Source of the DNA: Clostridium thailandense
GTDB taxonomy: Bacteria; Bacillota; Clostridia; Clostridiales; Clostridiaceae
Direction of reading: 5' to 3'
DNA: 44,779 bases
Assembly (NCBI RefSeq): GCF_019207025.1
Contig: NZ_JAEEGC010000044.1
Coordinates: 1-44,779 of the forward strand
The notes beneath the pieces are model-generated. The model saw nothing but the letters and a program-made list of their open reading frames with translations, had not been told where the DNA came from and made no database searches. Made by a program: the position numbers and the translations under genes. Shown here piece after piece: positions 1 to 8,453 of this stretch (positions within the stretch are counted from its first letter, which is position 1; every line of letters begins with the position of its first letter).

Positions 1-1
1 A

Positions 2-130
2 AATACAAAAGTATTAGTAGGGGGAGCACCTGTATCTCAAGAATATGCAGATAAGATTGGTGCTGATGGATATAGTGATGATGCCCCTGGATGTGTAGAA
101 TTGGTTAAGAAATTTATGGCATTAGCTTAA
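2..130 (+). CDS. Corrinoid (B12-binding) methyltransferase protein, C-terminal fragment cut by the window edge
   Basis: The open frame enters from the left edge and ends at TAA 128-130, giving 42 residues. The start VLVGGAPVS followed by ADKIGADGYSDDA and a final helix is the usual C-terminus of the small corrinoid proteins that carry a methyl group between two methyltransferases in methanogens and acetogens (MtbC/MtaC/MtvC type). The cobalamin-ligating DxHxxG motif would lie upstream, outside the window. A pterin methyltransferase relic follows at 151-600, the normal partner order for a methyl-transfer operon. The family assignment is firm. The substrate and the state of the rest of the gene cannot be seen. 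Confidence 0.8.
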   Translation, partial: NTKVLVGGAPVSQEYADKIGADGYSDDAPGCVELVKKFMALA

Positions 131-150
131 TTCTTAAGCCTTATAAATAT

Positions 151-600
151 TTAAAGGTTGTTGTTTTATGTATGAGTGATAAAGGAATGCCTCAAACAAG
201 AAATGAAAGCGTAGAAATTGCAGATAAGTTGGTAAATGATTTGGTGAGAAATGGAGTAAAAACTGATAATATTTTTCTTGATCCACTAGTTCAGTCTATT
301 GGGACTAATGATACTTTTGGAATTGAGTTTATTGATGCGGTTGAGGAGATAATAAATACTTTTCCAGAAGTTCATTTCATGTGTGGGCTATCCAATATTT
401 CCTTTGGTTTACCTGATAGAAAATATATGAATAGTATATTTGCAGTAATGGCAATAGCTAAAGGACTTGATGGTTTGATGATAAATCCATTAGACAAAAA
501 AATGATGGCAAATATTATTGTTGCTGAAACATTAGCTGCAAGAGATAAGTCTTGTATGAAATATTTAAAAGCATATAGAAAGAAAAAATTTGAGTTTTAA
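151..600 (+). pseudogene. Truncated pterin-binding methyltransferase (MT II, MtrH/AcsE-like) relic
   Basis: The frame to TAA 598-600 matches the C-terminal half of PF00809-type methyltetrahydrofolate:corrinoid methyltransferases: DKGMPQT, IFLDPLVQ, CGLSNISFGLPDR, INPLDKKMMA and MKYLKAYR are typical blocks. Intact members have about 260 residues. Here only about 150 remain and the first half of the barrel is missing. Family-like sequence (VVVLCMSDKGMP) continues upstream of the first ATG (172) in the same frame to about 151, and no Shine-Dalgarno precedes that ATG. This looks like a gene whose 5' half was deleted, not a short real gene. It follows a corrinoid protein end, so it was probably once the MT II of that operon, handing methyl groups to tetrahydrofolate. 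A translated fragment cannot be excluded but would lack half of the pterin site. Confidence 0.75.
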
Positions 601-653
601 TAAATGGTATGCAATTTGCTAGATATATTAATATAAAGAAAGGGTGAATAAAA

Positions 654-1913
654 TTGGATAGTAAAAAACATTCTTTCAAGAGATGGATTATGTTAAGCAT
701 ATTATGTTTAGGCGGTGGCATCATATATCAATTGCCATTTTTAAGATTTGCTTACTATATTCCAATGCAAAAAGCTCTAGGTCTAACAAACATGCAATTT
801 GGAAACCTATCAAGTGTCTATGGAATTGTCGCAATGATTTGCTATTTTCCAGGGGGATGGCTTGCTGATCGTTTTTCCTGTAGAAAAATGCTAGCCTTTT
901 CATTTGTGGCTACTGGTTTAGGCGGCTTTTATTTTTCTACATTCCCATCTTACAGAATGTGTATAGTACTACATGCATTTTGGGGATGTGTCACTATTTT
1001 TACCTATTGGGCTGCATTAATAAAAGCAGTCAGAATGCTAGGGGACAGTTCAGAACAGGGAAGATTATATGGTCTTCTTGAAGGAGGCAGAGGATTAGTA
1101 TCAACATTAGCTGGCCTAGCTATTCTAAGTATATTTGCCAAAATGGGTCAGAGTACTTTTGGATTGGCATGGGTTATTAATTTGTATGCTGGCCTTTCAA
1201 TAGCAGTAGGTATAATTACCTGGTTTGTATTGGAAGACTCCAAGAAAGAAGAAAAGTCAAGTTCAGTACTGAAGGATACAATCTTGGTGGTAAAAGATAC
1301 TAGGGTTTGGTTAATCGCATTATTAATATTTACAACTTATTCTGTATATTGTGGGCAAACTTATCTAACTCCTTATGTAACTACTATTTATGGTGCTTCG
1401 GTAGCAATCGGAGCTTTACTTGGGATAATTCGTTCTTACGTGCTTCAAATGGCTGGAGGAGCTGCTTTTGGATTCATAGCTGACAAAGTAGGGTCTTCTG
1501 CTAAGGTAATGTTTGTAGGATATATTATAATGATTATTTGTTTAGTAATATTCATGGTACTCCCTGGTAATAAAGCTCTCCTTCCAATTGTAATAGTGAA
1601 CATGTTAGCTTTAGGCTTTGTAGCCTATGGAATGAGGGGGATTTATTTTGCCACAGTAGATGAAGTGAAAATTTCTATTTCTGTAGCTGGAGCGGCAGCT
1701 GGTTTTGCATCACTTATTGGATATATCCCAGATGCATTTATATATAGCCTTATGGGTAACTGGTTGGACAAATACCCAGGGCAGTTAGGATATAAGTATA
1801 TTTTTATATTTCTTTTTGTGATAGAAGTAATTGGTCTAGTAGTTTCAATACTGCTGCTTAGAGTTATAAAGAAAAAAGCATATCATGTATCTGGAGAAGA
1901 GCTGTGTAAATAA
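654..1913 (+). CDS. MFS transporter
   Basis: This 419-residue protein has about 12 hydrophobic segments and a motif-A-like loop after TM2 (GGWLADRFSCRKM). It is a major facilitator permease in the cytoplasmic membrane. The start is TTG at 654, preceded by a purine-rich AAAGGGTG at a suitable distance. No in-frame ATG lies before TM1, so TTG is the best choice. It follows the corrinoid protein/MT II remnant in the same direction, so it may import a methylated substrate for that module, but this is inference from position only. A 13-bp-arm hairpin at 2011-2053 lies about 100 bases downstream. The substrate is unknown. The fold call is secure and the role is not. Confidence 0.85.
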   Translation: MDSKKHSFKRWIMLSILCLGGGIIYQLPFLRFAYYIPMQKALGLTNMQFGNLSSVYGIVAMICYFPGGWLADRFSCRKMLAFSFVATGLGGFYFSTFPSYRMCIVLHAFWGCVTIFTYWAALIKAVRMLGDSSEQGRLYGLLEGGRGLVSTLAGLAILSIFAKMGQSTFGLAWVINLYAGLSIAVGIITWFVLEDSKKEEKSSSVLKDTILVVKDTRVWLIALLIFTTYSVYCGQTYLTPYVTTIYGASVAIGALLGIIRSYVLQMAGGAAFGFIADKVGSSAKVMFVGYIIMIICLVIFMVLPGNKALLPIVIVNMLALGFVAYGMRGIYFATVDEVKISISVAGAAAGFASLIGYIPDAFIYSLMGNWLDKYPGQLGYKYIFIFLFVIEVIGLVVSILLLRVIKKKAYHVSGEELCK

Positions 1914-2010
1914 AATCACTTTATTAGCTTCTTTAGTACAGTAATTAACATGATTCCGACGAAATAAATTAGGGTTTTCTACTAAGGTGCTATTTGTAGG
2001 ATGAATTATA

Positions 2011-2053
2011 AAAGTAGCTTAATAAAAATTTTTAATTTCCATTAAGCTACTTT
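2011..2053. terminator. Hairpin after the MFS gene, possible terminator
   Basis: The arms AAAGTAGCTTAAT (2011-2023) and ATTAAGCTACTTT (2041-2053) are perfectly complementary over 13 bp with a 17-nt AT-rich loop. There is no clear T-run directly after the plus-strand arm, so it may be weak, or serve as a boundary between the plus-strand MFS gene and minus-strand sequence beyond it. The remaining space from 1914 to 2010 holds nothing recognisable. Confidence 0.45.
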
Positions 2054-2284
2054 GTTAAAATATGATTTCTCACTAAATTTATCTATTGCAGCTTTTTGTT
2101 CAGCATCTCTTTTGCTTAATCTTTTAGAAATCAATTCAAATCCTGAAATTTTGCTTAAATACCTGTCTAATTGTTGATTTATAATGAAAAGTGCTTGACA
2201 ATCTACAAATCCTATTTTTCCTGACCTCGTAAAATAAGATAGATTAATTTGATTAGAGCATTTGAATTTACAGTCCTTAGTCAA
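2042..2284 (-). CDS. Doubtful small ORF, 80 residues, unrecognised
   Basis: The frame starts with TTG, has no visible Shine-Dalgarno upstream on the minus strand, and its stop lies inside the hairpin at 2011-2053. The translation is lysine- and serine-rich with no membrane segment or motif that I recognise. The end (SKRLSKRDAEQKAAIDKF) could be a helical remnant of a larger gene. It is listed because it is not a shadow of another gene and lies in an otherwise empty stretch (1914-2375), but it is more likely a decayed fragment or chance ORF than a working gene. Confidence 0.15.
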   Translation of the reverse strand: MTKDCKFKCSNQINLSYFTRSGKIGFVDCQALFIINQQLDRYLSKISGFELISKRLSKRDAEQKAAIDKFSEKSYFNKVA

Positions 2285-2375
2285 TAAAACTAACTTAGTT
2301 TTAAAACAGCCCCATTTGGTATGTTGTATTTTTGTAGTTTTAAATTACTTGTAAAGTTGTGTTAGTCTTTTGTTT

Positions 2376-3971
2376 TTAGACATACTTAACTTTTGTATTT
2401 TGTTTTTTATACTGCATAGGAGTCAGTCCGGTGATTTTTTTAAAGGTTTTAGAAAAATGTTTTTCATCAGAAAAGCCTACTTTTTCTGCAATACTGTAAA
2501 TTAGTTCGTCACTTGAAGAAAAAAACTCTTTAGCTTTTTCTATTCTGTAAGTAATAATATATTTTATAATGCTTATACCAATTTCATTTTTAAATATTTG
2601 ACTTAAATAGGAGTTGCTAATATTTAAACTAGAGGAAATAAGGTTCACAGTAATGTCTTCCATATAGTGAATATGTATAAAATCTAATGCTTGAATAACC
2701 ATAGAATTTTTTATCATATATTTGTTAGAAAGTTCAGCTTTAAGCTGATCCACAGAATGGATAAACTCACAACATTTATCTTCTATAGAGGTTGAGAATA
2801 CCTTTCTGTAAGGGGAACTTTCTGGTAAAATCTTTTTATATAGACTGCCATATTTGTCAACTAATGTGGAGGACAAGGAAGCATGACAATAATAATAAAG
2901 ATTATAATCAAGGGTGAATTTTACAACATTCAAAAATAATTCCTGTATAAATTTATTCAATTTAGAATTAAAGATATCATAATTTATAAGTTCTTTTATT
3001 TCTTTTAGAGTTTCGTCTATTAAAGTATAGTCTATTTCTTTTTTTATTGAATTGATGTATTCCTGAGTGAGCAGCTTAGCTTCAGCACAGAAAAAATTGT
3101 AGGTTTTTAAACAATGGAAACCTTCATAGGCATCTCTTATATTTTCAATATCTTTGATATAACTGCTCATATATCTAAAGGCTGTTTTAGAATTTGTCAC
3201 GTTATTTAATTTTCTTGTGAGTTCAAAAAGTTTATTTTGTTTCACAGCAATACTTGTACAACTAAAATCATTAATAATTATACATAAAATATTAGGATTA
3301 ATATAAAAAACTTCTCCACCACTATATTCATTAAGTACTTCTTCACATTCTTTGATAAACTCTTCTCCGTTTAAATAATAAATATTTTTATTTAAATAGT
3401 GATCTGAATATTCAATTTCCATAAGATTGCAAATATATACATAATAACCGTGATCATTTAGATTTAGGTTTACTTTTCTTTTATAATATAAAAATTCTCG
3501 TTTAATTACTCCTCGTAAAATATCTTTTAAATATTCAGTTTTTTCTAATTTACTTATTCTAAAGTTCATTACCAAATTATAATCGATTTCTTCGCCGATA
3601 TAGTTAAAATGGCAGGTATAGTTTTCAATTAACGCTTCAGTGAAAAAGCTTTTTATTTTATCAATATAAGAGTTGTCTTTATAGCTTGTAATTGAATAAA
3701 CAATTTGATTTTCAGAAACAACATTGAAGATTATGAGTATAGGATATATATTGGATACTGCCAAATCGTAGAAAAAATTATGAACTTTATATACAGGATG
3801 CTTGAGTTCAAGAATTATAGCTTGAGCATTAAGTTCTACTGCTTTTTTAACACTGTTTTCATAAGAATCAGCAACATAAAAAATAGAAAAATCACTGTTG
3901 GTTGTCCTATAGAAGTTACATATCATATTAGTAATCTTATCATCTGCATATAAGATAACTTTTGAAAACAT
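2376..3971 (-). CDS. YesN-like transcriptional regulator with C-terminal AraC-type HTH
   Basis: This is a 531-residue cytoplasmic regulator. Residues about 1-115 look like a degenerate receiver-like domain (KVILYADDK..., later PILIIF). A long middle region resembles the linker of YesN-type regulators. The last 100 residues form an AraC double helix-turn-helix: the SSLNISNSYLSQIFKNE helix pair, then the family signature VGFSDEKHFSKTFKK and the ending GLTPMQYKKQ. The normal phospho-acceptor pattern of a receiver is not obvious, so it may sense a ligand or act as an atypical response regulator. No histidine kinase is adjacent. It is divergent from the sugar operon that starts at 4230, with a 258-bp shared intergenic region, so it most likely controls that operon. 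Confidence 0.85.
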   Translation of the reverse strand: MFSKVILYADDKITNMICNFYRTTNSDFSIFYVADSYENSVKKAVELNAQAIILELKHPVYKVHNFFYDLAVSNIYPILIIFNVVSENQIVYSITSYKDNSYIDKIKSFFTEALIENYTCHFNYIGEEIDYNLVMNFRISKLEKTEYLKDILRGVIKREFLYYKRKVNLNLNDHGYYVYICNLMEIEYSDHYLNKNIYYLNGEEFIKECEEVLNEYSGGEVFYINPNILCIIINDFSCTSIAVKQNKLFELTRKLNNVTNSKTAFRYMSSYIKDIENIRDAYEGFHCLKTYNFFCAEAKLLTQEYINSIKKEIDYTLIDETLKEIKELINYDIFNSKLNKFIQELFLNVVKFTLDYNLYYYCHASLSSTLVDKYGSLYKKILPESSPYRKVFSTSIEDKCCEFIHSVDQLKAELSNKYMIKNSMVIQALDFIHIHYMEDITVNLISSSLNISNSYLSQIFKNEIGISIIKYIITYRIEKAKEFFSSSDELIYSIAEKVGFSDEKHFSKTFKKITGLTPMQYKKQNTKVKYV

Positions 3972-4139
3972 TTACATAATACCTCCAAACTATCTAAATT
4001 ACTTACAGAGATTTGTTATTATGGTTTTATTGTATATGTATAATAAAATTTTGTAAATATTATTTGGAAAAAATATGAAATAAATATAGGCTTAAAGGAA
4101 TAAATTAAAAAATCACAAATAACTAAATTAATATAAAAA

Positions 4140-4153
4140 AGTACACGTTTTCA
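4140..4153 (-). promoter_or_regulatory. Possible catabolite-response element (cre) upstream of the GPH operon
   Basis: On the minus strand the sequence TGAAAACGTGTACT matches the CcpA consensus TGWAANCGNTNWCA at 12 of 14 positions. It lies about 80 bp before the start of the sugar transporter gene in the intergenic region shared with the AraC-type regulator. Catabolite repression of a sugar operon would make sense. The rest of 3972-4229 is AT-rich with no promoter that I can assign confidently. Confidence 0.35.
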
Positions 4154-4229
4154 TAAGAAAAACACACGTAAGTTAAAAATAAATAATATAAAATTAGTAA
4201 CAAGAAGTGAAAAGGGAGTTGATGGAATT

Positions 4230-5681
4230 GTGCCAAAAGAAATAAACTTATATGAAAAAAGCGGCGTTAATCCTGGCTTTTATAAGCTTGGAAACAAAGA
4301 GGTAATTGGATATTCTCTTGTAGATGGTGGTATGAATTTAGTTTTTCAGTCAATTTTAATGTTTTTAATGTTCTACTATACCGATGTATATGGATTGACT
4401 GCTGTAGAAGTTTCTGTTATGTTTCTTGTTTCAAGAGCATGGGACATGATATGGGACCCTGCTATGGGAATTATTACAGAAAGATTGAATCCAAAACGAG
4501 GTAAGTATAAAAGCTACCTTTTATATGGAGCTATCCCTTTTGGAATTGCAGGCGCTTTAACTTATACAGTTCCTAATTTTGGACACACTGGTAAATTAAT
4601 ATGGGCTTATTTTACCTACAATTTGCTGATGACATTATATACTTTTATTATTAATCCATATGTATCCTGTACTACTGTTATGACAGCAGATCCTATGGAG
4701 AGGACTAGATTAAATTCCATAAGAATGATGTTTGCTCAGTTTGGTGGTGTTATAGTTGCTGTATTTATTCCTGTTTTGTCACAATTTTTCGGTGGAGACA
4801 ATGTGGCAAAGGGTTACCAAATGACAGTTATCTTACTTTCTATTATAACTACTTCTATTTTAATTTATAGCTATACCACTCTTCATGAACGTATCAGAGT
4901 AAAATCCCATTTAGATCCAGTTAGTTTTAAAGGATGGGTTGAACAGATTACACATAATCAGCCAGGTGTTGTATTATTCCTATTATTTATGGGTGTCTAT
5001 GCATTTTCATCCATACAATCAGCTTCAGGAATTTATTATATGAATTATAACGTAAATAGAAAAGACTTAGTTGCGTTATTTTCAATTTTAAACGTTTTGC
5101 CTTCTGTTATAGCAGTTCCTTTTGTACCTATGATGTTTAGACGTATTAAGAAAAAGAATACTGTTGCACTTGGTTTACTTTTAGGTGCCATCGGATCAGG
5201 AGTTTTATACATTATACCTGTTTCCCAAATAGCAGCAATGATGATTTTTAAATCAGTAGCTTCATTTGGATATGGTATATTAATGGGCAGCATATGGTCA
5301 ATTATTCCTGATTCAGTTGAATATGCAGAATACAATACCGGTAATAGATATGCAGCAGTTGTATATACACTTATTACTCTTGGCTTAAAGGCTTCATTAG
5401 CTATTGGTGGATTTGTACCTACATTTATATTGGCTAAGGTTGGTTATGTTGCTAACGTACATCAAACTCCAGAAGCTTTAAATGGAATTTTAATTATGAC
5501 GTCAATTTTGCCAGCAGTTGTCTGTGTAGTTACATTAATCATATTTATGGTATTCTACAATTTAACAGAAGAAAGAGTAGCCAGTATAATGGCTGAACTA
5601 GATATAAGACACAAAAATGATAAAGAAAATTCTCGTGTTGAGTTAGTCGAGGAAATTTCAGACCAATCAATAACATTATAA
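4230..5681 (+). CDS. GPH-family sugar:cation symporter (MelB/GusB-like)
   Basis: This 483-residue protein has about 12 membrane segments and features of the glycoside-pentoside-hexuronide symporters: the MFYYTDVYGL block in TM1-2, SRAWDMIWDPAMGIITERLN (close to the family's DxxxDPxxG signature), and YGILMGSIWSIIPDSVEYAEYNTG in the second half. It imports an unphosphorylated sugar, polyol or glycoside with Na+ or H+. The start is GTG at 4230 with AAAAGGGAG about 12 nt upstream. An ATG at 4222 is better placed for that ribosome site but opens an 8-codon frame that does not code for this protein. It is the first gene of an operon with an SDR, a zinc dehydrogenase and a split transketolase, and no sugar kinase is among them. 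The transporter class is secure and the substrate is unknown. Confidence 0.88.
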   Translation: MPKEINLYEKSGVNPGFYKLGNKEVIGYSLVDGGMNLVFQSILMFLMFYYTDVYGLTAVEVSVMFLVSRAWDMIWDPAMGIITERLNPKRGKYKSYLLYGAIPFGIAGALTYTVPNFGHTGKLIWAYFTYNLLMTLYTFIINPYVSCTTVMTADPMERTRLNSIRMMFAQFGGVIVAVFIPVLSQFFGGDNVAKGYQMTVILLSIITTSILIYSYTTLHERIRVKSHLDPVSFKGWVEQITHNQPGVVLFLLFMGVYAFSSIQSASGIYYMNYNVNRKDLVALFSILNVLPSVIAVPFVPMMFRRIKKKNTVALGLLLGAIGSGVLYIIPVSQIAAMMIFKSVASFGYGILMGSIWSIIPDSVEYAEYNTGNRYAAVVYTLITLGLKASLAIGGFVPTFILAKVGYVANVHQTPEALNGILIMTSILPAVVCVVTLIIFMVFYNLTEERVASIMAELDIRHKNDKENSRVELVEEISDQSITL

Positions 5682-5699
5682 AGATAGGAAGGTATTATT

Positions 5700-6485
5700 A
5701 TGGAAAAAAAACTTAGTGATTTTTCAATGAATGCATTTTCCCTTAAAGGTAAGGTGGCTATGGTAACAGGTGCAAATCAAGGTCTTGGCATGGCTTATGC
5801 TGTTGCCTTCGCAAAAGCAGGTGCGGATCTTTTTATACCTCACTTTACCGATGATGTATCTGAGATTAAGGAACTCATAGAAGAGACTGGTCAAAAGGTT
5901 AAGTTTCTGCAAGGAGATTTAACGAAAAAGGATTATATTGAGGAGGTTGTTGACACTTGCTTGAAAGAATATGGAAAAATTGACATCCTGGTGAATAATG
6001 CAGGCGGAAGTATGTTTGCCGAATTTTTAGAGTATCCAGATTCAGCTTGGCAAAAACTTATTGATATTGATTTAAACTCTGTATACTACCTAAGCCATAG
6101 GGTAGTTAAGGAAATGGTTAAGCAAAACTCTGGCAAGATTATAAATATCGGTTCAGCTTTATCCTTTACTGCTGATAAAAAATGTCCACCATATACAGCA
6201 AGTAAACATGCTATTCTTGGTTTAACAAAGGTATTTGCAAATGAAGTTGGTCATCATAACATTCAAACTAATGCTATTTGCCCTGGATTTTTAGCAACGG
6301 ATGTTAATAAGGATTTACGTGCTGATAAAGATTTTTATAACAAAATTACAAATAGAATTCCAAGTGGTCGTTGGGGTGAGCTTAATGATTTAATGGGAAC
6401 TGCCATATTTTTAGCAAGCAGTGCATCAGATTATATTAATGGATGGTATATCAGTGTTGATGGTGGATTCCAGACAACATTATAA
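5700..6485 (+). CDS. SDR-family dehydrogenase (KduD / gluconate 5-dehydrogenase-like)
   Basis: This 261-residue classical short-chain dehydrogenase has the cofactor motif TGANQGLG at residues about 24-30, NNAG at 99-102, catalytic Ser near 152 and YTASK (Tyr165, Lys169). It ends in the usual VDGGF. It resembles 2-deoxy-D-gluconate 3-dehydrogenase and gluconate 5-dehydrogenase proteins, which interconvert hydroxy and keto groups on sugar acids or polyols with NAD(P). The gene begins 18 nt after the transporter stop with AGGAAGG upstream. A second dehydrogenase follows 23 nt later, so the imported substrate is probably oxidised or epimerised by the pair. The fold and catalytic residues are certain and the exact substrate is not. 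Confidence 0.87.
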   Translation: MEKKLSDFSMNAFSLKGKVAMVTGANQGLGMAYAVAFAKAGADLFIPHFTDDVSEIKELIEETGQKVKFLQGDLTKKDYIEEVVDTCLKEYGKIDILVNNAGGSMFAEFLEYPDSAWQKLIDIDLNSVYYLSHRVVKEMVKQNSGKIINIGSALSFTADKKCPPYTASKHAILGLTKVFANEVGHHNIQTNAICPGFLATDVNKDLRADKDFYNKITNRIPSGRWGELNDLMGTAIFLASSASDYINGWYISVDGGFQTTL

Positions 6486-6508
6486 AAAATAATAGGAGGC
6501 TTTAAATA

Positions 6509-7552
6509 ATGAAAACCATTGCATGTGTTAAGGTAGGAAGTTTAAAAGATCCTGATATAAATAAAAGAGGACGTGTTCAAGTTATAGATATGCCTGAGCA
6601 GGAAATGGGCGATGAGGATGTTAAAATAAAGGTGGCTTATTGTTCTATATGTGGTTCTGATCCACATTTAGTAGAAGGAATTTTTGGTCTTGAACCTCCC
6701 TTTGGCTTAGGCCATGAGATTTCAGGTACTATTGTGGAGATTGGTAAAAAGGCTACTAAAAAAGGATTAAAAGTAGGGGATAAGGTTGCAGGAAACTTTT
6801 TGAGATTCTGTGGTACATGCTATTATTGCCGAAATGGTCAGGAGCAGTTCTGTGAACATGCAGATAACAAGCCAGGTTTTTCCGAATATGTAGTATGGCA
6901 TGAATCTCAGGTTTTTAAAATGCCACAGAATGTAAGCTTAGAAGAAGCATGCCTTTTAGAGCCTGTGTCAATTGCAGTTAGAATTGTGGACAAAACAAAT
7001 ATGAAGATTGGACAAAGAGTTGCCATTTCAGGAGGTGGACCTATAGGCTTATTATCACTTCAAGCAATGAAAATGTTTGGAGCTACATCACTTACGCTAA
7101 TAGAACCTATCAAAGAAAGGCAGGAACTTGCCAAGGAATTTGGTGCTGATTATATTATAGACCCTGTAGAACAGGATGTATGTGAGGAAGCCAATAAAAT
7201 AACTGGTGGGTTGGGTTTTGATCTTGTGATTGAGGCTTCAGGGTCGCCAAAGGCTGGTGCTGCAGCTATTGAAATAGCTGCAAAAGGAGGTACTGTTCTT
7301 TATATAGCAATGTTTCCAAAGGACTATGAAATGCCGCTAAATTTATATGATAAATTGTACAGCAAGGAACTGACAGTGTCTGGAACAAATGTGGCTCCAT
7401 ATGCATTTCCAAGGGCTGCTGAAATTATGCCTAGAATGAATTTAAAACCTTTTATACAAAAGGTTTTCACTATGGATGAAGCAGAAGAAGCCTTTGCTGC
7501 TCAAGTTAGTGGAAAATATACTAAAATACTTATTAAATGTAATGATTTTTAA
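6509..7552 (+). CDS. Zinc-dependent medium-chain dehydrogenase (sorbitol/threonine dehydrogenase-like)
   Basis: This is a 347-residue MDR enzyme. The catalytic zinc site is indicated by CSICGSD and GHE (within FGLGHEISG). The structural zinc site is the four-cysteine loop CGTCYYCRNGQEQFC. The Rossmann motif GGGPIGL is at about residues 173-179, followed by an acidic residue in LIEP that favours NAD. The family oxidises secondary alcohols of polyols and sugar acids. The start ATG is preceded by AGGAGG at 6494-6499. It lies between the SDR and the transketolase subunits in one operon. Paired SDR and MDR enzymes often epimerise a carbon through a ketone, or oxidise a polyol to a ketose. The enzyme class is firm and the substrate is inferred only as polyol-like. 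Confidence 0.87.
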   Translation: MKTIACVKVGSLKDPDINKRGRVQVIDMPEQEMGDEDVKIKVAYCSICGSDPHLVEGIFGLEPPFGLGHEISGTIVEIGKKATKKGLKVGDKVAGNFLRFCGTCYYCRNGQEQFCEHADNKPGFSEYVVWHESQVFKMPQNVSLEEACLLEPVSIAVRIVDKTNMKIGQRVAISGGGPIGLLSLQAMKMFGATSLTLIEPIKERQELAKEFGADYIIDPVEQDVCEEANKITGGLGFDLVIEASGSPKAGAAAIEIAAKGGTVLYIAMFPKDYEMPLNLYDKLYSKELTVSGTNVAPYAFPRAAEIMPRMNLKPFIQKVFTMDEAEEAFAAQVSGKYTKILIKCNDF

Positions 7553-7583
7553 TAATTATATATAGAAAAAGGAGATGCCAATT

Positions 7584-8450
7584 ATGTATTGTAATGTTGA
7601 TATGGAAAATGTTAAACAATTAGAAGATAAGGCAGTGGAAATCCGAAAGAAGTTATGCTCATTTATCTACGAGATAGGCATGGGACACCTTGGAGGAGAG
7701 CTATCTATTGTTGATATGGCTGTCGGTCTATATTATAAGTATATGAACTATGATCCTAAAGATCCTAAATGGGAAAAAAGAGATAGATTGGTTTTAAGTA
7801 AAGGACATTGTGGTGAAACCTTGTACACTATATTTTCAGATTTAGGTATGTATACCATGGAATATATGATAGAACATTTTGAAACCTTAGATACAGCTAA
7901 ATTTGGTATGCACCCTAATAGAAAATATGTTCCTGCTATTGAAGCATCAACTGGTTCCTTAGGTCACGGATTATCCATAGCTACTGGTTTGGCACTAGGA
8001 GCAAGAATGTCTAAAGCTTACTGGAGAACTTTCTGCATTATAGGTGACGGCGAAATTCAAGAAGGTTCAAATTGGGAAGCCTTTATGGCAGCAGGACATT
8101 ATCAGCTGGGGAATCTTGTAGCAATTGTTGATAAAAACCGCTTGCAGATGACTGGCTTTACTAGGGATGTAATAAATATTGATCCTTTAGGAGACAAAAT
8201 AAAGGCTTTTGGTTGGGATGTTATAGAGATTCAAGGTAATGACATGTATGAAGTTTGCAGTGCACTTCAATCGCTTCCGCCAGCAGATCCAGAAACTAGA
8301 AGAAAGCCAATATGTATTATTTCAAATACTACTAAGGGTTGTGGCGTTTCCTTTATGGAGAATAATGCAGTATGGCATGGGGGTGGAATTGCTAAGGAGC
8401 AGTTGGACGAAGCATTAAAATCAATAGAAAAGAATAGAAAGGTGAGATAA
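7584..8450 (+). CDS. Transketolase, N-terminal (TPP-binding) subunit
   Basis: This about 288-residue protein matches the N-terminal half of transketolase: GHLGGELS early, LSKGHCGETLY, GSLGHGLSIATG, and the thiamine diphosphate/Mg motif GDGEIQEGSNWEA. Split transketolases of this kind work as a heterotetramer with the C-terminal subunit encoded next (8454). An ATG at 7575 overlaps the Shine-Dalgarno AAAGGAG (7568-7574), so the start at 7584, with 9 nt spacing, is preferred. The enzyme transfers a two-carbon ketol unit between a ketose and an aldose. Its place behind two dehydrogenases suggests that it cleaves the ketose made by them, not just housekeeping pentose-phosphate work. Confidence 0.9.
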   Translation: MYCNVDMENVKQLEDKAVEIRKKLCSFIYEIGMGHLGGELSIVDMAVGLYYKYMNYDPKDPKWEKRDRLVLSKGHCGETLYTIFSDLGMYTMEYMIEHFETLDTAKFGMHPNRKYVPAIEASTGSLGHGLSIATGLALGARMSKAYWRTFCIIGDGEIQEGSNWEAFMAAGHYQLGNLVAIVDKNRLQMTGFTRDVINIDPLGDKIKAFGWDVIEIQGNDMYEVCSALQSLPPADPETRRKPICIISNTTKGCGVSFMENNAVWHGGGIAKEQLDEALKSIEKNRKVR

Positions 8451-8453
8451 ATT

